A stretch of DNA of 34,136 nt. It comes from Lenisia limosa (Eukaryota > Breviatea). Position 1 is the first letter of the stretch. Each line of letters begins with the position of its first letter. Made by a program: the position numbers and the translations under genes. This document shows positions 1-10,200 of this stretch, piece by piece. The notes beneath the pieces are model-generated. The model ran no database searches and was not told the DNA's origin. It saw only the letters and a list, made by a program, of their open reading frames with translations. Location: the NCBI GenBank assembly GCA_001655205.1, contig LPNZ01007209.1, forward strand, positions 1 through 34,136. The letters run 5' to 3'.

Positions 1-163
1 CTCCAACAAAGACTTCCAAATTGTGCCTAGCGCATTTGAGTACCAGGCTGTCTGGGTAGACACCTCAGACGCGGCCCCAGAGCCTTCCTATGGCCCGGCG
101 CTATATGGTGGACTGGTGGGGGGAACTTGCGCCAAATCGGGATACGTCATAAATTCTAGTTAA
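1..163 (+). CDS. 3'-terminal exon of an unrecognised gene (partial, enters from left edge)
   Basis: Frame 2 is open from base 2 to a TAA at 161-163 and gives 53 residues with balanced, protein-like composition, including the stretches FEYQAVWVDTSD, YGPALYGG and GGTCAKSGYVINSS at the C-terminus. Use of GAC, GTC and GCC codons resembles the confirmed exons of this window. The start and all upstream exons lie outside the window. I do not recognise the family and assign no function. The gene is convergent with the DCAF13-like gene, whose stop lies at 548. It could be a chance open frame, because the evidence is only length and composition. Confidence 0.5.
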   Translation, partial: SNKDFQIVPSAFEYQAVWVDTSDAAPEPSYGPALYGGLVGGTCAKSGYVINSS

Positions 164-547
164 ATTTCCAATTGTAGTTCAGAATTTTGCTTAATACCTT
201 ACCACTGGATTTTTCTTGGTGTCTTGGTCATGTTAATCTTATCTTTCTAGGTGTTTGTTCTCCTTGCGCTGATTGATTAGTGTTTTTGTGTCTTTTTTTT
301 TTGATACACCGGTTTCCTTTGTAATGGTCGGCTGGTTCACTGAAGGTGCACTGCTAAGGCTTCCCCACAATGATTTGTCGTCTTTTGAGACTAGGGAAAC
401 ACTAGGAAATTGCTGAGTGTTACTGAATCCTTATGTTTTTGTTTAGACTACATACGAGGCACCTATGATTGTTCTATGGCAGAAAGCACACAATGTGGAA
501 ACCATTAGAAACATTCATATACAATACCAGACCAGACAATACCATTT
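164..547. other. Intergenic region between two convergent genes
   Basis: This stretch separates the stop of the left-edge gene from the stop of the minus-strand DCAF13-like gene, so it should hold both 3' UTRs and both polyadenylation regions. It is T-rich around 240-305, including a run of ten T at 292-301. I see no further open frame, no RNA gene and no clear AATAAA on either strand. Confidence 0.5.
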
Positions 548-3500
548 CTACTTCTCCACCGTAACAATAGCGCTTTGTCGGGTCTTCTCCTTCTGATACT
601 CGCCCTTCTTGTACGTGAACTTCTCCCTAAAAGATGAACTCTGTAAAGCGTTCTTCAAAAAGTAGCAACAATGTACCATCAGCCGCTCCGGTTGCCCACC
701 TGTTGCCCTCCTTGCGTCTTTCCGATTGTCTCATTGTGGCCTTCAGGTCCTTGGCCGCCTTGATGTACTTCGGCACGTGACGGTGCCTGGGGGGGGGGTG
801 ATTTGGGGGAGTTGTCTGGTTACATGGGCGTGGGAGGAGAACGAAAAGTCAACCACGGGGGGAGGGAATGTAAGTTGAAAGATGAATGAACCAAAGCTGT
901 CGTGTCATTATCAATCCGCTAGTCACTACACCAAAGCTGCCGTGTCATTATCAATCCGTTAGTCATTGCACACAGTCCAGCCTACTTTGAGATTCTCTGT
1001 ACATCCTTGACGTTCTTGAACTTTGTGATGAGCTTCTTGTTGTAATCAATCTTCGCTCGCTCCTTGGAGGTGGTCTGAAGGGGTCAACTGGGCTTCACTT
1101 TGGTGTGGAAAATATCAACTAGTTACGAAAAAAATTAGAGCCACCGCCACCTTTACATGCGCCCATTATCAACCCCCCACGGGTCCAAGTTTTTGACTGG
1201 CGTCAGCCTTCCAAATGCGGATGTTGGTGTCGTCCGAGCCACTCATCACGTATTTGGCGTCTCCACTGAATATCCGTGAATTGGTGCATTAGACATACCT
1301 GAAGCAAGCAGAGAAAACACGTTGCATTCTTCGGGTGTGGTACACCTCACGACTGTGTCCTTCCCGTGACTAAATCGGTCAATAAGGTCACTATACGGAT
1401 GTTGAAGCAATTGGTCACCTTGAAGATTCGGATGGTTTTGTCGTACGAAGCGCTACAGAACTCTTGGCCCGTGGGACTGTAGGAAACGTCCATTCTGCAG
1501 GGGTCACGGATGACTGCCATGCCCAGATGTAAAAAGAAGCTGTGTAGTGGAAGCGTAATCAAAGACCCTTCTGAACCTTGATGGTCCTTGACCCCCTTAC
1601 ACTGCCCCTTGATGGTCCTTGTGAATGTTGTTTATCTTCTTCAGGTTCCTCATATCGAAGGTGTACAGATTGTGATCTTCATTAGCCTAGGGCAAGATTA
1701 GCGATAAAATCTGTATGTTGCCAAAACCCTTCATTCCCACAGTGCCATTTTATTCCTTTCCAAAGCTTGTCACCCCCTACTGCAGTGAAGTAAAACGGCT
1801 CCATGGGGTTCCAGGCAATTGCGTTTGTTGTCATCTGAAGGGTTAAATTGAGAGTAGTAGCATACTGCTTTCTTGTTGTGCATGAAGAACAATCCCATCC
1901 GCGAACCTTCAGCACAACCTTGCGTATCGGGGAGTTGGTTCTAATATCGTACAAAATGATAGACCGGTCCGACCCTGCGCTGGCACAAATATCCTTTTCC
2001 GATGGGTTGAATCGGACAGTGTAGATCGATTGGCATCCCCATGAGTATTCAGAAATAGCCTCAGTTCTGCATTCATAAAGTCTTCGAAAGCAACACCATC
2101 ATTTAGGTAAACATTAGTGATACGACATTATGGACATATCTCCCATTACGGAAACCCAAAAAACAACGTTCTTTTGAGACTGGAACTGACCTGTTGACGT
2201 TCCAAAGTTGGATAACGTTGGAGCCCGTCACAAACGCGTCTTTGGAATAGTGGGTGTCCAGTTTGCTGGAGGGTAAGGGTGGATGGAGGTGTTCTCAATC
2301 GCATAGACTCCCATATATATCTATGATATGATGAACATGTTGATGTATCATATATATGCATATACATGTATATAATGATGAAAACCATAAAATATGGTGA
2401 GATTAGAAAAAAAAAGGTAGTATCTGGTTGAAGCCGTCCACACCATCACGCTTATAAGAGATATTATATGATAGCAGAATATTAATTCAATCATTTGCCT
2501 TACAACTCTGTGCACACAGCCAGCTATTGAAAAGTATATCAGAATCCGCCATACTTGAACCCTGATTTTGAAAGGAACGTTGTCATTGGCTGGAAGGGGT
2601 AAGTGAAGGAGAGGGCTTTGGCAAGGGCCAAATAAAAACACATGCCCGTTTTACTCACTTTGCTGAAATCATAAATCAACTCCGTTTCGTTGAGTTCGTT
2701 CTTTGTATCCACTTTCCAATGCTTTGCTGAACTAAAGAAGTTACTTTCACACAACGAAAATGGTAGGCGAAATTTAACAGCATAATGTGCTGTCATGAGC
2801 AAAAATGAGATATCGTAACCCCTGGTGAAGTTGTCCAATTTAGTCTTTTTGCCATATAATCACCTCCCATACCCATCGGATGAACACGTGATCAAACTGT
2901 TGTCGCTCATAACACCCATGCCAGTGAGAGTCGAGGAATGTGCCGTCGTACTTTGGAAGGGTTTCCTGAGAGGGGATAAAATGGAGAATTTAAACAGAAA
3001 TATCCCAAATCAGCTCGGTTGGCTGTGTAATGAATGTTGAGTACTTCTAATGCTACTCATGAGCCAAAGGACGATCACAACCCCAAGATCTTGTTCCCAC
3101 CTTGCTCCCAAGTTCCAAATTTTGAATTCTGGAATGTCAGAAAAGAAAAAAGGTGCCTACGATATATTCTTAAACCATTGGCTCTGATAAGATCATGGCT
3201 TGGTATTGCAAGCAAACCTCCATTAGCCGAGCCAGACATCAAAAGGCCAACACGGTTGCGGTGTCTCTCGAGGCAGTTTACGGTGTCGGTGTGGCCGTCC
3301 AGTTGGAACACAAAGGGCTTCGCGAAGAGGCGCTCCTATTATGTAAGATGTTTTAGATCGAATAGGTGACTGATGGTGATATTCAATTTGCACTCATCAC
3401 GCTTGTCTCTCACATGATATACACAAGATAGAACATGGACATGATAGCAGTACGATTCTCAGATACATCAATACGAATGACAAAAAACCATGATCATGGG

Positions 3501-3759
3501 CTACCCGAAAGTGAGCCACAAACCAGTTTGACTGCGTTGACGGCACGCGTGTATTCGCGCTCTCTCTGGAAGTGGTGGGCATTGGGGTCGTAGTTATGAA
3601 CTGTTCGGTTCATTTCGTGACGATTGCGTCCCACATAATCTTGCTGAAAGGATGAGCATAAATGTCCTTCCAATGGGACCAAATAAGCCTTCTTAGAGTG
3701 GACATGGAAACCAAACCCCAAGCGCCAACCTCATTTCTTGAAAGCGCTTTGACCTTCAT
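548..3759 (-). CDS. DCAF13: DCAF13/Sof1-like WD40 protein, complete, 17 exons
   Basis: Exons, in transcript order: 3759-3730, 3643-3524, 3335-3218, 3128-3101, 2965-2864, 2731-2659, 2589-2555, 2265-2191, 2066-1907, 1834-1781, 1686-1601, 1494-1419, 1369-1299, 1265-1181, 1074-986, 786-700, 626-548. All introns are GT-AG and phase carries through to a TAG, giving 455 residues; human DCAF13 has 445. Diagnostic stretches are MKVKALSRNEQDYV at the start, GEFKIWNLGAR, FNPSEKDICASAGSDRS, AWNPMEPFYFTAANEDHNLY, MDVSYSPTGQEFCSASYDKT, VMSGSDDTNIRIWKADAS, and the Sof1-like tail KERAKIDYNKKLITKF followed by KHRHVPKYIK. From family knowledge, Sof1/DCAF13 is a nucleolar U3 snoRNP and small-subunit-processome protein needed for 18S rRNA maturation; in animals it is also a CUL4-DDB1 substrate receptor. 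Exon 4 is only 28 nt. Start choice rests on the conserved MKVK N-terminus. It is head-to-head with the giant receptor gene. Confidence 0.93.
904..971. repeat. 40-bp tandem duplication in DCAF13 intron
   Basis: The segment starting ccaaagctgtcgtgtcatta at 891 recurs at 931 with few mismatches (period 40). It lies inside the intron between exons 786-700 and 1074-986. Confidence 0.85.
2310..2390. repeat. AT-rich palindromic tract in DCAF13 intron
   Basis: The tract is dense in overlapping self-complementary words such as atatat, tatgatatg, atatgcatat and acatgt. It belongs to a motif class that recurs in introns of the neighbouring giant gene. Confidence 0.6.
2398..2520 (-). repeat. Interspersed intronic repeat, copy A
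   Basis: Read on the minus strand, this sequence aligns with 21905-22022 on the plus strand. Shared blocks include CAGAGTTGTAAGGC, TGAATTAATA, ATATCTCTTATAAGCGT, GTGGAC.GCTTC and CCAGAT, with small gaps between them, and both copies end in a T-rich run. Copy A lies in the DCAF13 intron between exons 2589-2555 and 2265-2191, in the same sense as its host gene. An open frame of about 97 codons across it is non-coding in my reading. Its class is unknown; I see no terminal inverted repeats. Confidence 0.8.
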
Positions 3760-4210
3760 GGTGATCAGATCTTAGGCCGATATCAATTAAACGAGCCTTC
3801 AACTGAGGCGCTTTACCTCTATTGTTCTAAAGCAGATAGTAGCAGTTGAGAAAGGGAGCTTGGGTAAATATATGGAGGTGATCACACGGGGGAGAGTCAG
3901 TCTTCGAAGATGAAACTGGTAACAATAAGTGTAAAACTAGCTTCTGTAGTCACTGTAGAGGGTTATTAATGGTGAAAAGGCCTTGTTGATTTCTTTTGTG
4001 GAGTAAAGACAAAGTCTGGTTGCCTTCCGGTCGCATAAGCCCCAAAACCAAAAATTTCAAAGTGCGAATGAAAGTTATAACTAACTCATTGAACATATTA
4101 TTAAGACTTATATATATATACGACAATGGAATAAGCATCATTTACTATGAAGCCGCATAAAAGCTGATCCCATCAACCTAGCTGCCACGCACCCCTCCCC
4201 ACTGCGGATT
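3760..4210. promoter_or_regulatory. Head-to-head intergenic region, probable bidirectional promoter
   Basis: These 451 bp separate the DCAF13-like start codon (3759, minus) from the signal-peptide start of the giant gene (4211, plus). Both promoters and 5' UTRs must lie here unless an upstream non-coding exon overlaps the other gene. A run acttatatatatatacg at about 4107-4123 could act as a TATA-like element about 90 bp upstream of the giant gene's ATG. No other recognisable element or convincing open frame is visible. Confidence 0.5.
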
Positions 4211-4286
4211 ATGTCAATAGCTTGTAGTATAAGGTTATGGCAGGGATTGGCATTGGCCCTGTTTCTTCTATCTGCATGGGCTAATG
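4211..4286 (+). CDS. Exon 1 of giant gene: start codon and signal peptide
   Basis: The ATG at 4211 opens MSIACSIRLWQGLALALFLL followed by SAWAN. This is a short N-region with one Arg, a hydrophobic core of about 12 residues and an A-W-A cleavage context, so a typical secretory signal peptide. The exon ends AATG|GTATGA in phase 1. The next exon in phase starts at 4573 after ttggtgttcgcag. No other ATG nearby gives a signal peptide. Confidence 0.8.
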
Positions 4287-7200
4287 GTATGATTCATTCT
4301 TCGTAGCGTTCTCTATTTTCCACTATGTTTCTTTTTATGGATTATCTATCTCAAGCTTGGGAAAGTTATGGCCATTTTATTTGGGGGAATTAATAATTAA
4401 AGGAAGACAAAACACAACGCAACCCAGCAAACATTTACTAATCATAGCGTTGGGGGAGTATGCAAACACACTGTACGTGGTGGTGGTCACGACATGCATC
4501 CTTACAGAACTGTGTAGGGTCGGGACCCGAGTGACGTAAAACATCACGTTGTCCTCTACTTGGTGTTCGCAGAGAACCCAGTAGTGGACACAGGTGACGT
4601 CCATGTTCGCGAGGCTAAGAGTTTTTGCCCGTTGAGTGGGCTCATATGCCATGGCTGGTCTTTCATGTCGCTGGCAATGGACGATTCAGTTATTCTCAGG
4701 CCAGAGAGTGGACATCACAACTATTAGTGATTTATTTTGCTTGTGAATGTGTTTGTCTCTAAATGAACCCGTTTCTGTTCCAAGACATTCTCTCTCCATA
4801 TTTTGCCTTCAACATCACACCCTTCAGCCACGCCGCAGTGCTTCATGTTCACAAGCGTGTTCGTCGACCCCCTTCCTAATGCCTTGCCAGAGTCCCATAG
4901 AATCTTCTCAGCTGTCAGGTTGGTCTAGCTAATGCTTAGAATATGGAGGGATAGAATTGGTCCTACGGCAAAAGGTTACTTTCACTGTCTTTCGTGTTTC
5001 TCTTTCTTTTTCTTTTTCTTAGGTGTTTAATCTTGGTCTAATCCCGTTTGGAATCGATTTCCTTTTCATAGTCTTACCCCCCTGGTATCCTTTTCATAGT
5101 CTTGCCCCAGGTACCCAGGAACACTCGAGATGTTTTATCAGTATGGAATGCCCAAAGTCCAAGGTCCCAATACAGGTTTTGGGGCACTGTTTGGAACTGG
5201 TGGAGAGCCTTGCGTCGAACCCTCGCTGATACCCTTACTCCATTAGGACTGGAAGAATCTGACCACATTGGAATGGTGATTGTGACTGTTGGTGACGATT
5301 CCAGTTACCTGGTTGTGATCGGTGAGTGGTTGTGATCGATGAGTGGTTGGGATCGATTCCAAGTGAGGGGAATGGATTTTTGTTGTTTGGAACACACGCA
5401 GTGGATAGTGATATGTACCAAGGTGAGATGACCGAAGGGCCACACTTTGGAGAAAGGTGGTATTTTGATTCATTCTGCCGTGAAGCAAGATTTCGGTAAA
5501 CTCCCCACCCCCAGGTGACGATGATGACAGGACCAGTGGTGATTTTGCCGTTCGATTGTCCAGCTCGGGTTTTGGAACAATCCCTCTTGCCTTACGTAAG
5601 GGGTATATCATTTCTATAAATAATTATTTTTGACAGGTCTACTTATAAGCAGCATGTAACTCATATTATAGATATAGTATGTGTATAGTATATACATGTA
5701 TATATATATGATATAGTATAAACATTGAGTTTTAATGTTTGTGCCAAGTCTACTCACGACTATTGAGTATACAGTATCTTATGATGCGCAAAGAACACAA
5801 GACATTTTAACAATCCACAGAAGATGACCCGGGTGACACATGTCCAGGGCTCACAGTCAATCATGACTGTTACAACACCACTGATGACTCAATGTACGTG
5901 GCTCTGGGAAGGAAAGCTAATCCTAGAAAGACTCAATGTCATCATTTTTTCTCAAAATGCAAGCACGAGTGAAGAATTAATTAGGATACCAAGAACTTTT
6001 TATCATTTTAAAACCTGGAGTTTTTTTCTGTTCAAACTTTTTTAGATCGAGACGGACCCGCGTATTGACGTTATAGACTGGCCTTTTGGCACTTTGCCCC
6101 GTGCTGCGTATTGACGTTTTAGACTGGCCTTTTGGCACTTTGCCCCGTGCTGCGGAGACGGCATGGCTATTGGGCCGCTTCCGGACCTGGACCTAGATCT
6201 CTCAGTCGAATTCTTCAACGTCTTTGATATGGACGCAGTATGGGGGGCCTTGGGGTGTTGGTGGATAAGGGTTGTTGGTGGATAAGGGTTGTGTTGGTAG
6301 TGGGATTACATGATTCTCGCGTCTGTAGTTTTAACTTTCATTCATTAATTCCATCAGGTGAACTTTTTTGGCAGTTTCGAGTCCGACCTCTACACCATCA
6401 TCAAAGCTGCCGAATTTAGACTAAGTAACTTCGAGATTGACGGATCTGGTGGGGGGTAGAGAGGAAGTAAAGAGGACAGAAGTAGTAACATAATATGGGG
6501 CTGTGAAAGGAAATATAAGAAACCAAGGGCCTGGTCTCAAAATAAGATTTTCCGCTATTTGCTTTGTATTTTAGATTTGAATAAGGAAGACAAACAGCTC
6601 ATTGCCTCAGACCAAGTCAGGAATATGTCAATCAAAGCCATGTCATGTGGTGCTGCATGTGCCTCTCTGACCACCTGTTCCGAATGTGCCACGTCACCAC
6701 TTTGCGGGTGGTNNNNNNNNNNNNNNNNNNNNNNNNNNNNNNNNNNNNNNNNNNNNNNNNNNNNNNNNNNNNNNNNNNNNNNNNNNNNNNNNNNNNNNNN
6801 NNNNNNNNNNNNNGGCATTAATGACCTCTCAGGAAGCGGGGAGTGTTTGTACGGAATAGAATCCGGGCCACTTATTGGAGAGTGCTTCTCAACTAATTAC
6901 TTCTACGATGATTGTAAGAAGGAACCTTACTCACAACTATCATGTCTCTTCGCTCCAATAAATACAGATAAAGAGCGCAATTGAACGAGAAATCTGCTTT
7001 TGTTGAGCCTAAGGGAAGCCCTTGGGTATGCCCTTTATTTCCTTTAGGTAGCGATCACTGTTCCCGTTATGGTAATTCCTCCTCGTGTGTGGTAGACATG
7101 TCATGCGGTATTTGCGAAGACATCAACTGCGTCCCAATTGCTTTGGACCAGGTGAGTGCATGGGGAAATGGCAGTAACGTTGTATTGAGTTCATGAAATT

Positions 7201-10200
7201 CATCATTTAGTTCGGGAACGACATTGAAAGAGTTAAACAGAACTGCGGAAAATGGGACTCCTTTTACCATACCACTGGTGAGTATAATACCTGTTTTTTA
7301 ATTTCAGCAGATCAACAGATCTTGTTTCTTTCTATTTCTTTCTTTCTTTATTTTACAGTGTCCTCGCACTTGTTTTGTTGTAGTGTTTAATTTAACCCTT
7401 CCAGTCCCAGCCAAGCCAAGAGAACTCTTTATTTCTGTTCCGCAAGCAGAGAGTCACAACGTGCGTGGATATGTGTACCATTCGCTGATACCAAATTTAT
7501 GTTATTTAATACGTTTCATTGGGTAGAGAGGAAGTGATTTTTTAATTTTACTCATTTATTAACTCACAATAATATTTGTGTCGTATTGAGGAGATGAATT
7601 GATACTTTCACCATGGTCTGACATGTTGATCCTTGTCAGCGTTTTCTGTGTTTCCAAGTTCTCCTCCTAATTCCGCATAGTACACAATTGAAATGATTTG
7701 CTCGGACCCGGACGGATCGCCAGAGTATGCCCCCATCATATGGTCCACAAACGTCCAAACAATAGAGCCAGGTGTGTCACTGTCAACGCTCTCCAATGTC
7801 AGCAATTATGCACTTCTCCAAGTACCAGGCAACGTCATTTCTGGACTAGTCGTCTCTTTCCTGTCCACTTGCCAGGACCTTGCCCCCCACAGCGAGCTGG
7901 TTTCTATTTTCATTGAGGCGGATCCACCAACACTCTCGCCGCTAAACTCAACAGCTTCTGTCACTGCTGGAGACTTGCCTCATTTGATAACTCTAGACGT
8001 TATCACACACAACATTTTGGCGCCACATGCTCTCACGCACACCATTACGTCTCTCCCAGATACAGGAATGTTGTTTCATCATCTTCATGGTGGAGCCGTG
8101 GGTTCTCAGATCGGCTCTGTTCCCGCAGTTTTATCAGACAACACGGTCTTCTTCGTTCCTCCTGCGGCACTAGAACCCGGTGTGCACCCGGTGGTATTCT
8201 CATTTGAAGTGGCGTCCCACTCCCAATCCGTGACATCATCGATAACTGTCGAAATTAGCTCGAATAACCTTCGGCCCAATGTAATGCCAGATCTTCAGAT
8301 CGACGCTTCACGCAACTCCCCAGTTCAGTTCAGTTTCGTCAGCCAAGGTGACCCGAACAATGATTCACTGCAGTTCACCGTTTCATCACTTCCTTCAAAC
8401 GGAAGGCTATTCCAAGTCTACGGGAATATGTCAACTGGGGTGGAAATTACAGCACCCGGCTCCATCTCCAATCCAACTCATCTTTTGGAGTATTTAGCCA
8501 ACAACACTTCCTTATTTGGAAAGGTTTTTGATTCTCTGACCATTTCCGCTTCCGATAATTCACTTGTAACCGACTTCCAAGTGACGTTTTCGCTCGCCAG
8601 ACCCGAGCCGATCTTGGAAACGTCGGATATCACCGTTAGCTCTGACCAGCCTATCCGGATAAATCTCCGAGAAGGCCTGGCTACTGACGTGGCAGGCCCA
8701 GTGAAATACTCAATTCTGTCTCTTCCATCATCTGGTTCTCTCCACACATGCATGCAAAATGGACATGCTCTGGCCGCGCTATCCGATCCCGACATGCCAG
8801 CCGACCTTGACCTGGACTGTATTGTGTTTATTCCTGGGGTGGACGGGTTCACGGGTTCAGTTTCAGTCTCCGCAGGTTGGTCCGGTGACGGTACATTTGG
8901 ACCCACGAACTCGACTTTCAACATTTATTTCAATGGAAGCCCCCGGGAGGTGCCCGGTTGGAGAGTTCTGTACACGCTTGTCAACACCACCGCCAGCGTA
9001 AGTCTGCCGGCCGAACTGCATTCAGACGGACAGTTACGGGTTTTGTCGCTGACCGGGGATTCTGCTGAATTTTCAATTGGCAATGTAACCATCTCTACAG
9101 CTGACTTATTGACAGTACCTTTGGATCTCAACGTGACATGTTGTCTTCCCTTCGAAGAGAATTACGAAGCCAATCAGTTGGTTTTTGAGCTGACCTCTGT
9201 GTCATCCCCATCTACGAGGCATTATGTTGACGTTATATGCCACAACGGAACCCTTGTTGTCACCCCAGCAACAGTGTCTTCTACAGATTTCAGCATCCCA
9301 TCAGGCATTATCTCATGCCTCGACATTGCTGTGGATGGAATTGGACCAGTGGCTGTGTCGGTCACCAATATGTCTGGCGGTATTTTACGCACGCCTACTG
9401 GGGTCACTATCGACATTGGCGATTCGGTCACCCAGGGTGTGTCCGCCGCCGCACTGCCGCAGATCTGCGTCTATCCTGATGAGGCTATTTTGGGCCCAAG
9501 TCGTCAGGTCAATATCACCATCACTCCGATATCCCAGGGTACCTCAGGAGCGCCGGTTGCGCTTGAAATCTCCATTGGCTCTCCTGTGACACCCATCCCG
9601 AACCGGATTAGTGTTCAAGGAGAGCCGTGTGCTTGTCACCCCTTTTCACTCAAATCCTCTCGCTATGATGACGTGGCATATTTCGAAATTACGAGTTTCC
9701 CCAGTGAGGGTTCGATTTGGTTTATGACTGGAGACACGGCCACTTCCGAAATTACGAGTGTTCCGGCGGCGGTTGCGAAGTCGGACTCCCTTTGTTTTGA
9801 CATTCCGTGTTTGTCTGAAGGCTGGCCTCTTGATTCTTTCGCATTCTCAGCCACAGATGGTGTTACAACGTCACCCCCAGAATCGATTTTAGTATTTTCG
9901 GCAGTAGTCTCCGACCGGCCTCCCGAGTGTTCCGCTTCTTCAACCTCCGTAACCTCGACGGTCGGTTCCGTATTCTTCACACCGGGGCTCTGTCTAGACG
10001 CGGATGGAGATAATGTAAATATCACAATCACTTCCCTACCTTCAAATGGTTCGTTATTCCTGTACCCCGAGGAAACCCTCCTGGACATTGGGGACAGCTT
10101 CCTCCAAGACTCCCTCCTCCTCTTCCGAGCCACACCATCCGCATTCACGCTAAGCGATTCGTTCACATGGAGGGGCACAAGCAATGCCTTTGAGAGCGCC

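Noticed and set aside
2348-2641. Minus-strand open frame of 97 codons, similar to a frame at 21884-22084
   Set aside because: Both frames run across the interspersed repeat inside introns, and their similarity is explained by nucleotide homology. The frame also overlaps a DCAF13 exon in a different reading frame.
4377-4652. Minus-strand open frame of 91 codons upstream of the second exon of the giant gene
   Set aside because: It is the antisense shadow of the plus-strand exon at 4573-4707 and of adjoining intron. It shows no family resemblance and no splice support.
6061-6160. In-frame stop codons after the exon-like start IETDPRIDVIDWPFG, suggesting a pseudogene or frameshift
   Set aside because: The stops arise only when both copies of the 46-bp duplication are read through. 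Using the acceptor in copy 2 (exon 6123-6237) keeps phase with the exons on both sides.
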